Source: Zetaproteobacteria bacterium CG_4_9_14_3_um_filter_49_83 (lineage in GTDB: Bacteria; Pseudomonadota; Zetaproteobacteria; Mariprofundales; Mariprofundaceae). From it: a stretch of 64,000 bases of DNA. Each line of letters opens with the position of its first letter. Within the stretch, counting starts at the first letter, position 1. The stretch is taken from NCBI GenBank assembly GCA_002791545.1, contig PFXG01000011.1, forward strand, positions 58,412 to 122,411, in the 5' to 3' direction. The position numbers were made by a program, and so were the translations under genes. A model generated the notes under the pieces. That model was not told where the DNA came from. It made no database searches and saw only the letters and a list, made by a program, of their open reading frames with translations. Of this stretch, positions 56,412 through 64,000 are shown piece by piece.

Positions 56412-56708
56412 ATGAGCGAGTTATCCAGAGAAGACGCTTTGGAAAAAATTAAACGTATTCAGGAAAATATCGCCGTTGTGATCGGCACCACCTTCACCAT
56501 CACACTTTGCGTTTATTTCTTCACTTACGCCATGCTGGTCGACAAGGGATTGTCCGGCGGCCTGTGGGCTATGGGCATTTCCAGCCTAATCATGCTATTG
56601 ATGCTGATTAAATTAAAACATGTGTCTTTTTTCCTTACCCGCCTGCTTTATGCTCGCAACCAGAGCTTGCACGGTGTTTTGACCAGCATCAGCGTTTCTG
56701 ATCTGTAA
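56412..56708 (+). CDS. Small two-helix membrane protein
   Basis: This 98-residue protein has no family I recognise. The ATG at 56412 has AGGAGG seven bases upstream; an earlier in-frame ATG lacks one. It begins with a charged helix (SREDALEKIKRIQENIA), then membrane segments at about 22-42 (IGTTFTITLCVYFFTYAML) and 50-68 (GLWAMGISSLIMLLMLI). A mixed tail ends TSISVSDL. It is 25 bp before the flavoprotein gene and probably shares its transcript. Confidence 0.7.
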   Translation: MSELSREDALEKIKRIQENIAVVIGTTFTITLCVYFFTYAMLVDKGLSGGLWAMGISSLIMLLMLIKLKHVSFFLTRLLYARNQSLHGVLTSISVSDL

Positions 56709-56733
56709 TCGCAGAGCATACCGGCCAAGCCTG

Positions 56734-57951
56734 ATGTCTCATCAACCATCACGTCCTTATGATGCCATCATCATCGGCGCCGGCGCTGCCGGACTGATGT
56801 GTGCCGCCATCGCGGGAAAACGGGGGCTGCGAATTCTGTTGCTGGATCATGCAGAAAAAGCAGGAAAGAAAATCCTGATTTCCGGTGGTGGGCGCTGTAA
56901 TTTCACCAACCACTTCGCTGGCCCGGAGCATTTCATCTCTACCAACCCGCACTTTTGCAAATCCGCTTTGGCTCGTTTTTCTTCAGCCGATTTCCTTGAT
57001 TTGGTGGAAGCGCACGGCATTGCATGGCATGAACGGGAGCATGGTCAATTGTTTTGCGACAATTCTGCCCGTGATATCCTCGACATGTTAATCACCCAGT
57101 GCCGCGCTGGTGATGTCACCATTCAAACTCAAACCAGCATCGACAAGATTGATCATGCGCAGGCATTTAACATTCACACCAATCGGGGACTATTCTCCGG
57201 CAGACAGCTGGTCATCGCCAGCGGCGGTTTATCCATCCCCAAAATGGGTGCCACACCGTTCGGTCTGAAACTGGCCGAACAATTCGGACTGCGCATCATT
57301 ACGCCGCGTGCCGGACTGGTACCGCTCACCTTCACCGGCGAAGAAAAATCCGCCCTGCACGAGCTGGCCGGCATTTCTCTGGATGTCAGAGCGTCGTGTG
57401 GCACATACAGCTTCAAAGAAGCCATGTTGTTCACCCATCGCGGCCTGTCCGGTCCGGCAATTTTACAAATCTCCTCCTACTGGCAACCGGGAGAGTCCAT
57501 TACTATTGATTTATTGCCCGAACTTAACATCGAAGATGAACTCAAAGCATGTCAAAGCCAGCGCCCGCAAGCACAACTTTCGACCGCATTATCTTCTCTC
57601 ATCAGTCAGCCCCTGGCCAAACGACTGGTTCGCCTGCTCTGCAACAGCGTCATCACCGACATGAAGCTGGAGCAATTACGCAGCACTGATATTGACAAGA
57701 CAAGCAATGCCTTACACCACTGGCATCTCAAACCGGCTGCCAGCGAAGGCTACCGAACGGCAGAAGTCACACTCGGCGGCATCGACACAAATGAGTTATC
57801 CTCCACCACGATGGGAGCGAAAAGAGTTGCAGGATTGCATTTCATTGGCGAGGTCGTAGACGTCACTGGCCACCTGGGTGGCTTCAACTTTCAATGGGCC
57901 TGGTCTTCCGGTCACGCCTGTGGTTCTGCTTTACAGCCCTTTCAACAATAA
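56734..57951 (+). CDS. YhiN/HI0933-family FAD-dependent oxidoreductase
   Basis: This is a cytoplasmic flavoprotein of 405 residues. The dinucleotide motif DAIIIGAGAAGLMCA at the start binds FAD. AGKKILISGGGRCNFTN is the hallmark of the family, with LVIASGGLSIPKMGATPFG in the middle and GGFNFQWAWSSGHACG at the end. Members include the 23S-rRNA dihydrouridine synthase RdsA (YhiN) and the gut flavoprotein BaiN, so RNA or small-molecule reduction is possible. I leave the symbol empty. Confidence 0.9.
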   Translation: MSHQPSRPYDAIIIGAGAAGLMCAAIAGKRGLRILLLDHAEKAGKKILISGGGRCNFTNHFAGPEHFISTNPHFCKSALARFSSADFLDLVEAHGIAWHEREHGQLFCDNSARDILDMLITQCRAGDVTIQTQTSIDKIDHAQAFNIHTNRGLFSGRQLVIASGGLSIPKMGATPFGLKLAEQFGLRIITPRAGLVPLTFTGEEKSALHELAGISLDVRASCGTYSFKEAMLFTHRGLSGPAILQISSYWQPGESITIDLLPELNIEDELKACQSQRPQAQLSTALSSLISQPLAKRLVRLLCNSVITDMKLEQLRSTDIDKTSNALHHWHLKPAASEGYRTAEVTLGGIDTNELSSTTMGAKRVAGLHFIGEVVDVTGHLGGFNFQWAWSSGHACGSALQPFQQ

Positions 57952-57990
57952 AAAGTAACAAGTGCCGAAAACAGCACGAGCGAATCAACA

Positions 57991-58572
57991 TTATCCCTGA
58001 CGGGCATTATAAATCACCCCATTTGACCGGTGATATTCCGATAACACGTCCCGCGCTTCATCCCTGCATATACCCGTTTTGACGGTAATATTGCGACGTA
58101 ACATCTCTTCGATCCACGCCGGGTGTCTCGGCCCTTCATCAAAGCCAATCGCACGCGCATCTTCCGCGAATGCGCCACATACCAAATGCCGGATGCCGGA
58201 CCACGCCAAAGCACCAAAACACATGGCGCACGGCTCACAACTGGAAATCAGTTCAAGACGCGGAAGTCCGGATGCACCAAGATCGAAACTTCCCAGTTGT
58301 TGTTGGGCCCGACTGATGGCCACCATCTCCGCATGTGCCATTGAACAGTTGTTTGCCACCACCAGATTAACACCGGTTGAAATCAGCGCATGTGAATCCA
58401 TATCAAAAACAGCAGCTCCAAAGGGCCCGCCTGTTCCATATTTAATATTGAGACGAGATAAGCTAATTGCAAGCTGCATACGCATATCAACGCTTTCAAA
58501 TATCGAGCGTTCATCGTCTGGAAAATGTTTCAGCCAATCAGGAATCTGAATTCGCACATCCGAACTATCCAA
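57991..58572 (-). CDS. Zinc-dependent nucleoside deaminase (CDA superfamily)
   Basis: This 193-residue protein has a probable TTG start with GGGGTGAAG upstream. The zinc and catalytic motifs are intact: AHAEMVAI (His and proton-shuttling Glu) and SSCEPCAMCFGAL (PCxxC). The arrangement GGPFGAAVFD before and WSGIRHLVCG after resembles guanine deaminase and TadA-like enzymes. The N-terminus is longer than in TadA, so guanine or another purine is more likely than tRNA. Substrate is unproven. It is convergent with the flavoprotein gene. Confidence 0.88.
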   Translation of the reverse strand: MDSSDVRIQIPDWLKHFPDDERSIFESVDMRMQLAISLSRLNIKYGTGGPFGAAVFDMDSHALISTGVNLVVANNCSMAHAEMVAISRAQQQLGSFDLGASGLPRLELISSCEPCAMCFGALAWSGIRHLVCGAFAEDARAIGFDEGPRHPAWIEEMLRRNITVKTGICRDEARDVLSEYHRSNGVIYNARQG

Positions 58573-58988
58573 GCTTCACCCCGCCTCTTCATGTAAAATA
58601 GGAAGTACACATTAAACCACCCGACCATCCGCAACTCCAGACTAAAATAGCGCACATTAAGCATTCGGGAATCAGCAACATCCCTTACATCCGAGCCTTC
58701 AGAGATACGGATTATCAATTAACAGTCTGGAAAACGTTTAAGCCAGACTCTATTACAAAAAAATCCACAACCGTCATAAAATCCGTTAATATTGAACGCT
58801 AGGAGCCTGTCGGACTTAGCTCAACTTACTGCGAAAAAGCAGATATTGGCCGGTTTTCGCCTTGATTCTCGTTAAATAGACCCGTTATTCGCCTCGAATC
58901 AATGCTAAAACCAACTCAATCCCGCTATTTCTCGCTACAGCTGCCTAAGTCCGACAGACTCCTAGCCACACGAAAAAGGAGAGTTTTC
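58573..58988. other. Gene-free region with MITE copy 3
   Basis: This is a divergent intergenic region between the deaminase (minus) and DUF1186 (plus) genes. The first about 225 bp hold no frame or structure I can support. The rest is MITE copy 3 and the ribosome site of the next gene. Confidence 0.6.
58799..58965. mobile_element. MITE copy 3 (167 bp, inverted relative to copy 1)
   Basis: The 21-bp terminal inverted repeats are nearly perfect: CTAGGAGCCTGTCGGACTTA at the left and, reverse-complemented, CTAGGAGTCTGTCGGACTTA at the right. Read on the minus strand it has the same order of blocks as copy 1: GCGGGATTGAGT, GAGGCGAAT, TTTAACGAGAAT and CTTTTTCGCAGTA. It is the same length as copy 1. 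It ends 24 bp before the next start codon, so it can carry or block the promoter of that gene. Confidence 0.88.
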
Positions 58989-59867
58989 ATGCAATCTAAT
59001 GACATTATTGATGCATTATCTTCACTGAGCAATGGCCTTCCGAAGGAAGCGATGACCGCAGCAATTAAACAGTGGGATGAAGTTTCTCCCGAATTGCTGA
59101 AGGCTTTGTCTTTCCCACCAGATTTACTGGAGAATGAACAGTCTGACCTGATATTTCTTGCCATGTATCTGGTTGGTGAGGCTCGAGAAAAAGCAGCTTT
59201 TCCGCTGCTAATCAACTATTTCTCATCACCAGGGGATGATGCAGTTGATTCAATGGGGGATTTGGTTACAGAAGGGCTGGATCGCATTCTGGCTTCCACT
59301 TTTGATGGTAATCTGCCATTACTGAAGTCACTCATCGATAACCGTAATCTTAACGTCTACTGTCGTCTGGCGGGATTAAATGCAGCTATTATCCTGATGC
59401 TTGAGGGCGAGCTAAACAGAGCAGAAGTTATTGACTATTTTAGAGCCCTGACGCGTGCCGATGGAGAAGACCTGGTGTTTAACTCATCTCTCATTTGCAG
59501 CTGTCAAGAGGCCGGATTAAACGAACTGGCTGAAGATGTGCGCAGCATTGCTGATAGACGAGCGTATGACCCTGGCTACGTGGATGCTTGCGAGCTAGCA
59601 AAAGAAATGCTCGCCACCGACAATTTCGAGCCAAATCGAAATGGATATGGAGCGAAATTTACCCTGATCGGCAAAGCAGTGGATGAACTGAAAAACTGGG
59701 CTTCTTTTTCTGAGGCTACTCCCACAAGTTTAGAGCGGGAAGAGATGATAAGGCAATATTCGCAATTACATACTGTAGCCAGAAAAACACCCAAGATTGG
59801 CCGAAATGATCCTTGTCCATGTGGATCTGGTAAAAAATTCAAAAAGTGCTGCCTGAATAAACAATAA
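58989..59867 (+). CDS. DUF1186 protein with C-terminal SEC-C zinc motif
   Basis: I start at the ATG at 58989, preceded by AAAGGAGAG; an in-frame earlier start lies inside the MITE. The 292 residues form an alpha-helical repeat-like domain (about 1-230), with [25 protein letters not shown] and [19 protein letters not shown] matching DUF1186 as I remember it. The C-terminal SEC-C motif [19 protein letters not shown] resembles the zinc tail of SecA. Function of the family is unknown; the motif suggests a ribosome- or SecB-like protein contact. Confidence 0.83.
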   Translation: MQSNDIIDALSSLSNGLPKEAMTAAIKQWDEVSPELLKALSFPPDLLENEQSDLIFLAMYLVGEAREKAAFPLLINYFSSPGDDAVDSMGDLVTEGLDRILASTFDGNLPLLKSLIDNRNLNVYCRLAGLNAAIILMLEGELNRAEVIDYFRALTRADGEDLVFNSSLICSCQEAGLNELAEDVRSIADRRAYDPGYVDACELAKEMLATDNFEPNRNGYGAKFTLIGKAVDELKNWASFSEATPTSLEREEMIRQYSQLHTVARKTPKIGRNDPCPCGSGKKFKKCCLNKQ

Positions 59868-60027
59868 TGAAACTACAGGGAAGAAACCTAAGCAAGCAGA
59901 TAGCGAACACATACAGCGAAAGCCAGAATCTTATAGTCTCCATTTCAGTGTCGAAAAGTTAGGTTGCGTAGAACACAATCATTATTGCGCTGATTAAATC
60001 AATCGGGCAATTCATTCCGCAACATTC

Positions 60028-60055
60028 GGTGCAATGCGCTTCGCTTATTGACACC
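60028..60055. repeat. REP-like palindrome
   Basis: An imperfect hairpin, GGTGCAATGCGCTTCGCTTATTGACACC, about 28 bp, lies in the 277-bp gap before the helicase gene. It resembles the short dispersed palindromes seen in many proteobacterial intergenic regions. Only one copy is in this window, so its repeat nature is from memory. Confidence 0.35.
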
Positions 60056-60144
60056 CTGCCAACCCTAGCCTGTGCAAGGAAAGGCATGACACTGTTCTCA
60101 GTAGTGGGCAGAAGTAACAACATATTAGAAAAGGAGCTCTGCAC

Positions 60145-63100
60145 ATGGCTCGCATCTCGTTTGGCAATACATGGTGGGGAAAAAAGTGGCTCGATGCGCT
60201 GGCGCGGACAGACTATAGCAACCGCCTGCCACGCGGCATGAGTTATGCCCGCAAAGGTTCGGTTAAACAGCTCTCCATTCTCGGCAACCGGGTTGAGGCG
60301 AGCGTGCAGGGCTCGCGTCGTACCCCGTATAAAGTTGAAATCTCACTGACAGCATTTAATGCAACGCAGCAAAAGGCTGTTGTAGAAAGTATTGCTGGCA
60401 ACCCGCTTCTTCTTTCGCACCTTCTGATTCGCAAGCTGCCACCGGCACTACTGGATGAATTTGAGGCCCGCAAGGTTCCGCTTTTCCCGAAAAGTTGGGG
60501 CGATATTGGCGCCCAATGCTCTTGCCCCGACTGGGCAGCTTGCTGCAAACATATCGCGGCTGTAATTTATATGATTGCCAATGAGATTGATAAGAATCCG
60601 TTTATCCTCTTCGATCTGCATGAATTTGATCTCTTTAAGGCACTTGAAAAGAAGGGCTTTAAGACAGAGAAACAGGCGGCGCTGATTCCCGATGTGAAGG
60701 ATTTCCTTTTGAAAACGCACCCTGAAAAACACGCGGGCGCGATAGACATAGATCTGGCATCCCTTGATTTCACTACGCTTGAGAAGACCCCTGGTGCATT
60801 GGCGGGCTTGCTTCCTGAATCACCACTGTTTTACCCGGAGAAGGACTTTCGACTTATCCTTGAGAGATTTCTGAACACCGCCGCAAAAGAGACGACCCGC
60901 CTACTTGCAAGCTGGGATGGGCTGGAAGCGCCACTTGATCTATTTACAGCTCTGGATGTATCGCTTGGTGCAGATCTTCATGTCGAATCCATTGACCTTA
61001 CCACCATTGATAAACAGTTCTCCTACAGCTCTGATGAGACGTTGTTGGAGCTTTTATCCATGCTCTACAGACTTCCGCGCAAGCAACTTCACTCCCATCA
61101 TCGGGGTGCGCTTGTGCTCTCACTTGCAGCGCATCTTGTACTGACCTCGTTGAAGAATGGGGCTATTTTGCCGGAGATGCTGGCCGTTAAAGACGGCTAT
61201 CGTATGCGCTGGCTTCCGGCCATGCTTACACCGGAAATACGCACTCTTTTCGAGGCGATATGTGTACTGACTCCGGCAGATCTGATCCGCAAACCGCAAC
61301 TTTCAATCGAAGAACAGGTGAAGGCGCTCTGTGCAGTATTTCTGGATACACTTATCCGGAGATTTTCTGCGGGCAAAGCAGAGTTGAATACGGACCATAT
61401 CACGGAACTTTTCTTTTGTGGCAGCACCTGGAAACCATCCGGCGCCTTTAATGAGAAAGAGACGCCTGGCAATATTGCCCTCTGGTTGAGTCGTCTGCAT
61501 ATCTCCCGCAAGTCTGTCGTGCCGTTATTGAAGATTGAAGAGGAGAGTGAGGGTTTCTCCCTACATCTTTTTGCCGAAGATCGAGCCGATGAGTTTTCCC
61601 CGCCAGTTCCCTTCAAAACGATCCTCAGCGATAAGAAATACGACGATGTGCGACTGCCACTACTTAAGGATGTTGCCCTTCTCACCGATTATGTTCCGCA
61701 TATCGCAACGCTTCTCGCGGCATCGGGCGATAAAACAGCATTTTTTGATGGCGAGGATTTTGTAGCACTATTTTTTCAACAACTGCCACTGCTTCGACTT
61801 CTTGATATTCCCCTGCTGTTGCCAAAGGGACTGAATAAGCTGATTCGCCCCGGAATTAGTGCCCATGTAAAAAAATCTGCCACGGCCACATCGGCAAAGA
61901 GCTATCTGTCGCTTGATGCGATGCTCAATTTTGAATGGCGCATCGCCCTTGGTGATGAGCTTCTAAGCGCCGATGAGTTCCGTAAGCTGACGATGGGAGC
62001 CAGGGGCATTGTCAAAATCAAGGATAGTTTTGTCTATCTGGATGATAAAGCGCTTCAGAAGCTCTGGAAGGGTCTGGAAAAAGAGCCGCATCTTTCAGCG
62101 CAAGACAGGCTCCGCATTGTGCTTTCCGGCGAGTATGAAGGGGCGGCACTGCATCTTGATGATAAAGTTCGCAGACTCATTGATGAGCTCCTGCATGTGC
62201 GCACGATCGCGGTACCGAAGGCACTGCAAGCCGATCTTCGCGGTTACCAGCAGCGGGGCTTTGAGTGGCTCGCAAAAAATCTGCAGATCGGTTTTGGCAG
62301 CCTTATTGCCGATGATATGGGGCTCGGAAAGACGATCCAGATCATCACCTTAATGTTGAAAATGAAAGAGGATGGCATGCTGGAGAAAGAGCCTGCCCTT
62401 GTGGTGGTACCGACAACCCTGCTTACCAACTGGAACAGGGAGATAGAAAAGTTCGCTCCGAAGCTGCAGGTTCTTACCTATCACGGCAGTGATAGGAAAC
62501 TGGAGGTCAAAGGCAAAGATCTTATTCTGACCAGTTATGGTTTGGTACGCCGTGATGAAGCAACATTTCAGAAACAGCGGTGGGCGATTGCCATTCTTGA
62601 TGAAGCGCAAAACATTAAAAACCCCAGTACAGCGCAAACCAGAGCGATTAAAAAGATTAAAAGCGACCTCCGCATCGCCATGACAGGTACGCCGGTAGAA
62701 AATCGTCTCAGTGAATATTGGAGCATCTTTGATTTCCTGAATAAGGGTTACCTTAAAGGGGAGCAGGCATTTAAGAAGGAGTTTGCTCTGCCCATTGAGC
62801 GAAACCGGAGCCTGGTGGCATTAGAGCGCTTTCAGAAGATCACCAGCCCCTTCATTATCCGCAGGCTCAAGAGCGACAAAAGCATTATCAGTGATCTGCC
62901 CGATAAAATGGAGATGGATCAGTACTGTTGCCTGAGCACTGATCAGGCGGCTCTCTATCAGAATGTGCTTGATCAGGCGCTGGAGAAAATCAAAACGCTG
63001 ACTGGCATTGAACGAAGAGGACTGGTGTTGCAGTTGATCACCAGCCTCAAACAGGTATGCAATCACCCCTCCCACTACCTCAAAAAATCCGAAGCAACAC

Positions 63101-63633
63101 CGGATTTATCCGGCAAGGCGGCGCTGTTGATGGAGCTGCTTTCCACGATGGAAGAGAATGGGGAGAAGGTAATTATCTTTACGCAATACAGGGAGATGGG
63201 CGAGCTGTTAAAGACGATGATCAGGGAACATTTCTCAAGCGAAGCACTGTTCCTGCATGGCGGCGTATCACGCAAAAACCGCGATACGATGGTCGATCGC
63301 TTTCAGAGTGAGCCCTACACCAAGATCATGCTTCTCTCCCTGAAAGCCGGTGGTACAGGTTTAAATCTTACCGCTGCACAAAACGTCATTCATTTTGATC
63401 TATGGTGGAATCCTGCCGTAGAAGCGCAAGCCACTGATCGCGCCTACCGTATCGGCCAGAGCAAAAATGTGATGGTTCACCGACTCATCACGAAAGGAAC
63501 ATTTGAAGAAAAAATTGACCGAATGATCAAAGACAAAAAAGAGCTGGCTGAGCTTGCAGTACTCAGTGGTGAGAAATGGATAGGCGAGCTAGGGGATCAC
63601 GAACTAAGAGATATCTTCTCACTCGGCGAATGA
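60145..63633 (+). CDS. SWIM-domain SNF2-family helicase
   Basis: This is a 1,162-residue Swi2/Snf2 ATPase. The ATG is preceded by AAAAGGAGC. The N-terminal domain at about 1-150 ends in a SWIM zinc motif (CSCPDWAACCKHIAAV, about 123-138). A large middle region of unknown fold follows, then the motor at about 690-1155. Motor motifs are LRGYQQRGFEWL, Walker A IADDMGLGKTIQ, LDEAQNIKN, MTGTPVENRLSEYWSIFDF, FTQYREMGELL, LSLKAGGTGLNLTAAQNVIHFD and the arginine-finger TDRAYRIGQ. Such proteins translocate on DNA and may remodel protein-DNA complexes. They are common in accessory regions, and some SNF2 relatives act in phage defence, but nothing here proves that. Confidence 0.88.
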   Translation: MARISFGNTWWGKKWLDALARTDYSNRLPRGMSYARKGSVKQLSILGNRVEASVQGSRRTPYKVEISLTAFNATQQKAVVESIAGNPLLLSHLLIRKLPPALLDEFEARKVPLFPKSWGDIGAQCSCPDWAACCKHIAAVIYMIANEIDKNPFILFDLHEFDLFKALEKKGFKTEKQAALIPDVKDFLLKTHPEKHAGAIDIDLASLDFTTLEKTPGALAGLLPESPLFYPEKDFRLILERFLNTAAKETTRLLASWDGLEAPLDLFTALDVSLGADLHVESIDLTTIDKQFSYSSDETLLELLSMLYRLPRKQLHSHHRGALVLSLAAHLVLTSLKNGAILPEMLAVKDGYRMRWLPAMLTPEIRTLFEAICVLTPADLIRKPQLSIEEQVKALCAVFLDTLIRRFSAGKAELNTDHITELFFCGSTWKPSGAFNEKETPGNIALWLSRLHISRKSVVPLLKIEEESEGFSLHLFAEDRADEFSPPVPFKTILSDKKYDDVRLPLLKDVALLTDYVPHIATLLAASGDKTAFFDGEDFVALFFQQLPLLRLLDIPLLLPKGLNKLIRPGISAHVKKSATATSAKSYLSLDAMLNFEWRIALGDELLSADEFRKLTMGARGIVKIKDSFVYLDDKALQKLWKGLEKEPHLSAQDRLRIVLSGEYEGAALHLDDKVRRLIDELLHVRTIAVPKALQADLRGYQQRGFEWLAKNLQIGFGSLIADDMGLGKTIQIITLMLKMKEDGMLEKEPALVVVPTTLLTNWNREIEKFAPKLQVLTYHGSDRKLEVKGKDLILTSYGLVRRDEATFQKQRWAIAILDEAQNIKNPSTAQTRAIKKIKSDLRIAMTGTPVENRLSEYWSIFDFLNKGYLKGEQAFKKEFALPIERNRSLVALERFQKITSPFIIRRLKSDKSIISDLPDKMEMDQYCCLSTDQAALYQNVLDQALEKIKTLTGIERRGLVLQLITSLKQVCNHPSHYLKKSEATPDLSGKAALLMELLSTMEENGEKVIIFTQYREMGELLKTMIREHFSSEALFLHGGVSRKNRDTMVDRFQSEPYTKIMLLSLKAGGTGLNLTAAQNVIHFDLWWNPAVEAQATDRAYRIGQSKNVMVHRLITKGTFEEKIDRMIKDKKELAELAVLSGEKWIGELGDHELRDIFSLGE

Positions 63634-63722
63634 TGGACTTCTCCCCCCAACAGAAACTGGCAAGTAAGGAGCTATACCTCAGGCTGGTTCAATGGACAGC
63701 CACTTACATATGATCAAATAAT
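63634..63722. other. Gap between the helicase gene and the intron remnant
   Basis: This is about 90 bp with no gene or clear hairpin. It probably contains the target-side exon sequence next to the intron 3' end. Confidence 0.4.
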
Positions 63723-63791
63723 TAAGTAGGGGGCGGGATCACTCCCGCCGCCCTCTCACAGAACCGTACGTACGGGCCTCGTATACGGCTC
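63723..63791 (-). mobile_element. Group II intron 3' end: domains V and VI
   Basis: On the minus strand, 63791-63761 reads GAGCCGTATACG, a five-base AGGCC loop, then CGTACGTACGGTTC. This has the paired ends and AGC triad of domain V. It is followed by a GC-rich hairpin (GAGGGCGGCGGGAGTG / CCCGCCCCCTACTT) resembling domain VI with a branch-point adenosine region. The intron body and reverse transcriptase would lie at higher coordinates. There the sequence changes within about 20 bp to IS-like repeats, so this is probably a remnant. The 5' boundary is not visible. Confidence 0.65.
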
Positions 63792-63810
63792 CTGCAAATA
63801 CTTGCCTCAT

Positions 63811-64000
63811 AGTCCGGGTCAGCTTTGACATTTACACATTATCTGTAGTCCGGGTCAGCTTTGACATTTAGTCCGGGTCAGCTTTGACATTTACACATTC
63901 TCTTAGTCCGGGTCAGCTTTGACATTTACACATTCTCTGTTTGATTTTGCCTGATGGCACGAGGTTTGGATCAGTGCTGACATTTGGGTGTTTAAGCAGA
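63811..64000. repeat. Four direct repeats plus a diverged fifth: probable IS21-type terminus
   Basis: The unit AGTCCGGGTCAGCTTTGACA followed by TTTA starts at 63811, 63847, 63870 and 63905. Three units extend with CACATT(A/C)TCT; the second is cut short. A diverged fifth unit (TTTGGATCAGTGCTGACATTTG) starts at 63964. Read on the minus strand the units start TGTCAAAGCTGACCC. This resembles the multiple internal repeats at the ends of IS21-family elements, where the transposase IstA binds. No transposase frame is inside the window. Confidence 0.55.

Noticed and set aside
58902..58988. Longer N-terminus for the DUF1186 protein
   Set aside because: It lies inside MITE copy 3, while the ATG at 58989 has a strong ribosome site.
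59959..60144. 61-codon minus-strand frame in the gap before the helicase gene
   Set aside because: It overlaps a REP-like hairpin, has no ribosome site and no recognisable features.
63811..63940. Possible CRISPR array
   Set aside because: Repeat units are directly adjacent or separated by about 10 bp of nearly identical sequence. There are no unique spacers of 25-40 bp and no cas genes.

Overview
The window is chromosomal DNA from a Gram-negative member of the Pseudomonadota. It carries a lipoprotein-releasing permease, exported methionine sulfoxide reductases, an EnvC-type murein hydrolase activator, a complete 14-gene NADH:quinone oxidoreductase operon and a one-piece tmRNA. The order rpmE-rplU-rpmA-obgE-proB-proA-nadD-rsfS-rlmH-envC-ctpA and the general gene mix suggest to me a Zetaproteobacterium or deep-branching gammaproteobacterium. 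That is inference from synteny memory, not a search.

Layout. 1-10.4 kb, minus strand: a cyclic-nucleotide-binding-domain protein cut by the window edge, a LolC/E permease, an NhaD/ArsB-type transporter coupled to a CBS-domain protein, lysS, ndk with a clear sigma70 promoter, msrB-msrA, mnmA, a 5'-truncated MazF remnant and a CPA1 antiporter. 10.6-17.7 kb, minus strand: two consecutive pairs of genes. Each pair is an M15-type metallopeptidase-domain protein followed by a signal-peptide, single-anchor partner protein. The pairs share an identical 220-bp catalytic block and a near-identical 0.35-kb block in the partner genes, while their flanks have diverged. The long copy is split by a probable one-base deletion in a C-run, and a decayed IS110 transposase lies next to it. 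This is the most likely place for an undescribed system.

19-27 kb: ppiC, rsmB, fmt and def (minus), then recQ and an unrecognised 765-residue protein with a class III nucleotidyl-cyclase-like C-terminus (plus). 27-36.4 kb, minus: a yibQ-like polysaccharide deacetylase, ctpA, envC, rlmH, rsfS, nadD, proA, proB, obgE, rpmA, rplU and rpmE, mostly overlapping and therefore translationally coupled. 36.5-50.8 kb, minus: nuoA to nuoN in canonical order, encoding the whole of respiratory complex I.

51-55.3 kb, plus: a secreted choice-of-anchor-L/GEVED-repeat surface protein, broken out of frame from its LamG/GEVED/DUF11-like second half. Then come ssrA (tmRNA, tag ANDDVELAYAA) and ubiC (minus), a small membrane protein and a YhiN-type flavoprotein (plus), a nucleoside deaminase (minus), a DUF1186/SEC-C protein and a large SWIM-SNF2 helicase (plus). 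The right edge holds the 3' end (domains V and VI) of a group II intron abutting multiple short repeats that look like an IS21-type terminus.

Three copies of one MITE family (two of exactly 167 bp, one shortened to about 122 bp) are scattered at 26.8, 51.0 and 58.8 kb, always between genes. With the IS110, MazF, group II intron and IS-end remnants they mark the accessory parts of an otherwise housekeeping-rich region.
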